This document shows, piece after piece, positions 13,633-15,193 of a stretch of 15,193 nucleotides of DNA. The DNA is taken from the NCBI RefSeq assembly GCF_050436765.1, contig NZ_JBNQGD010000344.1, forward strand, positions 1 to 15,193, written 5' to 3'. A program made the translations under genes and the position numbers. The DNA is from Arachidicoccus sp050436765. GTDB lineage: Bacteria > Bacteroidota > Bacteroidia > Chitinophagales > Chitinophagaceae. The first letter of the stretch is position 1, and every line of letters starts with the position of its first letter. The notes under the pieces are model-generated. The model made no database searches and was not told where the DNA came from. It saw nothing but the letters and a program-made list of their open reading frames with translations.

Positions 13633-14559
13633 ATGAGCATGATTAGCCCACCACCTGTAAGGATAAAAACAATTAGTGAGTTTCATCGATTAAAAGGATT
13701 ACCTAAGCCGGAACATCCGTTGATCAGCGTGATAAATATCGAAGACCTTAAAAAGGTACCAGAAATTGGATTGGTAAATTCTATTTTTGATTTTTATTCT
13801 GTTTCTTTGAAAAGGAATTGTGATGCCAAATTCAAATATGGCCAACAGGAATATGATTTTGATGAAGGCACCATGTTCTTTGTTTCGCCAAATCAGGTTT
13901 TTGGCGTTGAGCATCGAAAAAATGATTCAGAAAAAAGGTCGGGATGGATGTTGCTTTTTCATCCGGACTTTCTGTGGCATTCTCCCTTGGCAAAAACCAT
14001 AAAGCAATATGAATACTTTGATTATTCAGTGCATGAAGCACTCTTCCTTTCGGACAAGGAAGAAAATGTAATGAATCATATTATCCAAAATATTGAACAA
14101 GAATATCACTCCAATATTGATAAATTTAGTCAAAGTGTTATCATCGCCCAGTTAGAATTGTTGCTAACTTATTCGGAAAGATTCTATGAACGTCAATTCC
14201 TGACACGAAAAATAAGTAATCATCAAATATTAGATCGTTTAGAAGAAATTCTTACCGCGTATTTTAATAGTGATAATTTGATAGAGAGTGGCCTGCCAAC
14301 AGTTCAAAATATTTCAGAGAAATTGAATGTTTCGACCAATTATTTAAGTTCTTTACTAAAAGTATTAACGGGTCAAAGCACGCAACATCACATTCATAAT
14401 AAATTAATTGAGAAGGCTAAAGAAAGACTTTCAACTACCGAATTGTCGATCAGTGAAATTGCCTACGAATTGGGCTTTGAGCATTCGCAATCCTTTAGCA
14501 AGCTGTTTAAGAATAAAACGAATTATTCTCCGTCGGATTTTAGAAACTCTTTTAATTGA
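13633..14559 (+). CDS. AraC-family transcriptional regulator
   Basis: A 308-residue regulator. The N-terminal part (about 1-195) is an AraC-type effector domain with beta strands such as YDFDEGTMFFVSPNQVFGVEH near 74-94, a cupin-like fold. The C-terminal about 100 residues are a double helix-turn-helix: first motif TVQNISEKLNVSTNYLSSLLK (about 226-247) and second motif LSISEIAYELGFEHSQSFSKLFKN (about 273-296), ending YSPSDFRNSF. The ATG at 13633 follows the AKR stop by 13 nt, so the regulator is co-transcribed with its likely target genes, a plausible autoregulatory loop. The effector is unknown. A terminator follows 12 nt after the stop codon. Confidence 0.95.
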   Translation: MSMISPPPVRIKTISEFHRLKGLPKPEHPLISVINIEDLKKVPEIGLVNSIFDFYSVSLKRNCDAKFKYGQQEYDFDEGTMFFVSPNQVFGVEHRKNDSEKRSGWMLLFHPDFLWHSPLAKTIKQYEYFDYSVHEALFLSDKEENVMNHIIQNIEQEYHSNIDKFSQSVIIAQLELLLTYSERFYERQFLTRKISNHQILDRLEEILTAYFNSDNLIESGLPTVQNISEKLNVSTNYLSSLLKVLTGQSTQHHIHNKLIEKAKERLSTTELSISEIAYELGFEHSQSFSKLFKNKTNYSPSDFRNSFN

Positions 14560-14570
14560 TTAGAAAATAT

Positions 14571-14600
14571 AAGCCAATCTCAGGATTGGCTTTTGCTTTT
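14571..14600 (+). terminator. Intrinsic terminator after the AraC gene
   Basis: AAGCCAATC (14571-14579) pairs perfectly with GATTGGCTT (14584-14592) across a TCAG loop, followed by TTTTGCTTTT. It closes the SDR-AKR-AraC run. Confidence 0.85.
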
Positions 14601-14631
14601 GATAATCGAGTAATATTAAATTTCGTTCTTT

Positions 14632-14799
14632 ATGAAAATTATTTACTTCGATTACTGGGGGAATGCAGAGTTGAAGGGTACATTGAATGGGAAGATTTAT
14701 GCCTTATAGGGTTGGTTTCAAGGAGGGTCGTATAGAATAGACTCACAAGGGAAAGATAAATATCCTAATTTTTATTATTGTGACAGAAAGTTTGGGTGA
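14632..14799 (+). pseudogene. Small ORF interrupted by an in-frame TAG
   Basis: From ATG 14632 the frame runs 25 codons (starting MKIIYFDYWGNAEL, ending KIYAL) to TAG at 14707-14709. The same frame then continues 29 codons (starting GWFQGGSYRIDSQG, ending YYCDRKFG) to TGA at 14797-14799. Both halves have protein-like composition, so the segment looks like a 55-codon gene broken by a nonsense mutation, or the remnant of a longer protein. I do not recognise it. A sequencing error or stop readthrough cannot be excluded. It lies alone between the AraC terminator and the next gene. Confidence 0.4.
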
Positions 14800-14816
14800 A
14801 TAAAAAATATTATGAA

Positions 14817-15193
14817 ATGAAAAAGATTATCCTCGGTTGTTTTGTTCTTCTTTTTATACACCAATTCTCTTTTTGTCAAAAACCCAAAATCGTTAATATT
14901 GTTAATTTTATTCGATTGTTGGAGCCGCGTGATAAAAAAATTACGGAGGACGTTTTGTACCAAACTGTCGTAAAGCAAGTTGCTTTAATGCGGCGATACC
15001 ATTTACCTGGAACCTTCCTGTTACAATATGATGCTTTAATGGATCCTCGTTATCAAAAGTTATTGAAAAATCTTCCTCGTGATTCCTTTGAGATAGGTGC
15101 ATGGTGGGAAATTCCGGAGCCATTGGTGAAGAATTCGGGTATGAAATGGAGGGGCCGTTATCCTTGGGATTGGCGTGCGAATATTGGTTTTTC
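14817..15193 (+). CDS. Secreted protein, partial; possible polysaccharide-deacetylase-like barrel
   Basis: An open frame of 125 codons that runs off the right edge of the window. The first 20 residues form a signal peptide (Lys-Lys, hydrophobic core, cleavage likely before Gln21 in FCQKP). After it, VNIVNFIRLLEPRD (26-39) and GTFLLQYDALMDPRYQ (65-80) look like the first strands of a (beta/alpha) barrel, and FEIGAWWEIPEP (91-102) recalls the EIG segment of NodB-type deacetylases, though without the usual histidines. WRGRYPWDWRANIGF (111-125) ends the visible part. I think it belongs to a Bacteroidota secreted family often labelled polysaccharide deacetylase or glycoside hydrolase, but only by resemblance. 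The ATG at 14817 is preferred, since the ATG at 14812 is followed by a stop. Confidence 0.72.
   Translation, partial: MKKIILGCFVLLFIHQFSFCQKPKIVNIVNFIRLLEPRDKKITEDVLYQTVVKQVALMRRYHLPGTFLLQYDALMDPRYQKLLKNLPRDSFEIGAWWEIPEPLVKNSGMKWRGRYPWDWRANIGF

Overview
The window looks like a chromosomal segment of a member of the Bacteroidota, probably a Chitinophagaceae-like bacterium. The DNA is AT-rich and ribosome binding sites are A-rich rather than Shine-Dalgarno-like. Several intergenic regions carry exact matches to the Bacteroidota sigma factor -7 box TAnnTTTG, and the cluster parA-parB-DUF5683-dapB is typical of this phylum. The RNase P RNA has the short P3 stem I associate with the group. The species-level placement is inference.

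Left part (1-6736, mostly minus strand): a LOG-family nucleotide phosphoribohydrolase gene reads rightward and overlaps, tail to tail, the last gene of a six-gene minus-strand run. In transcription order that run is parA, parB, a DUF5683 membrane protein, dapB, a GlcD-like FAD oxidase and a small outer-membrane beta-barrel protein. Gaps are 9 to 48 nt, and a good promoter candidate lies only before parA, so one transcript could link chromosome segregation, lysine/diaminopimelate synthesis and envelope functions. Upstream, also on the minus strand, is a UPF0173-type metal-dependent hydrolase.

Middle part (6737-10526): a divergent intergenic region with a 2.5-copy 11-bp tandem repeat separates the hydrolase from a membrane-anchored metallophosphoesterase. 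Next come a secreted thioredoxin-like protein, the RNase P RNA gene rnpB, and infC (IF-3). infC ends in a strong bidirectional terminator shared with a convergent Rrf2-type regulator. No rpmI or rplT follows infC.

Right part (10527-15193): a 322-nt regulatory region leads to an NmrA-like NAD(P)-binding protein. After a 231-nt gap with two competing hairpins comes a compact run of an SDR, a PdxI/YdbC-like aldo/keto reductase and an AraC-family regulator. Three NAD(P)-dependent enzymes with an Rrf2 regulator on one side and an AraC regulator on the other suggest an inducible reductive or detoxification module; the substrate cannot be read from the sequence. After the AraC terminator there is a small ORF broken by an in-frame TAG, then the start of a secreted protein that runs off the right edge.

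Most of the window is ordinary core genome. I did not find a clear previously undescribed system. The items most worth checking are the 21-bp-spaced direct repeat before the NmrA-like gene, the overlapping hairpins before the SDR operon, the interrupted small ORF, and the isolation of infC. No tRNA, CRISPR array, insertion sequence or phage gene was seen.
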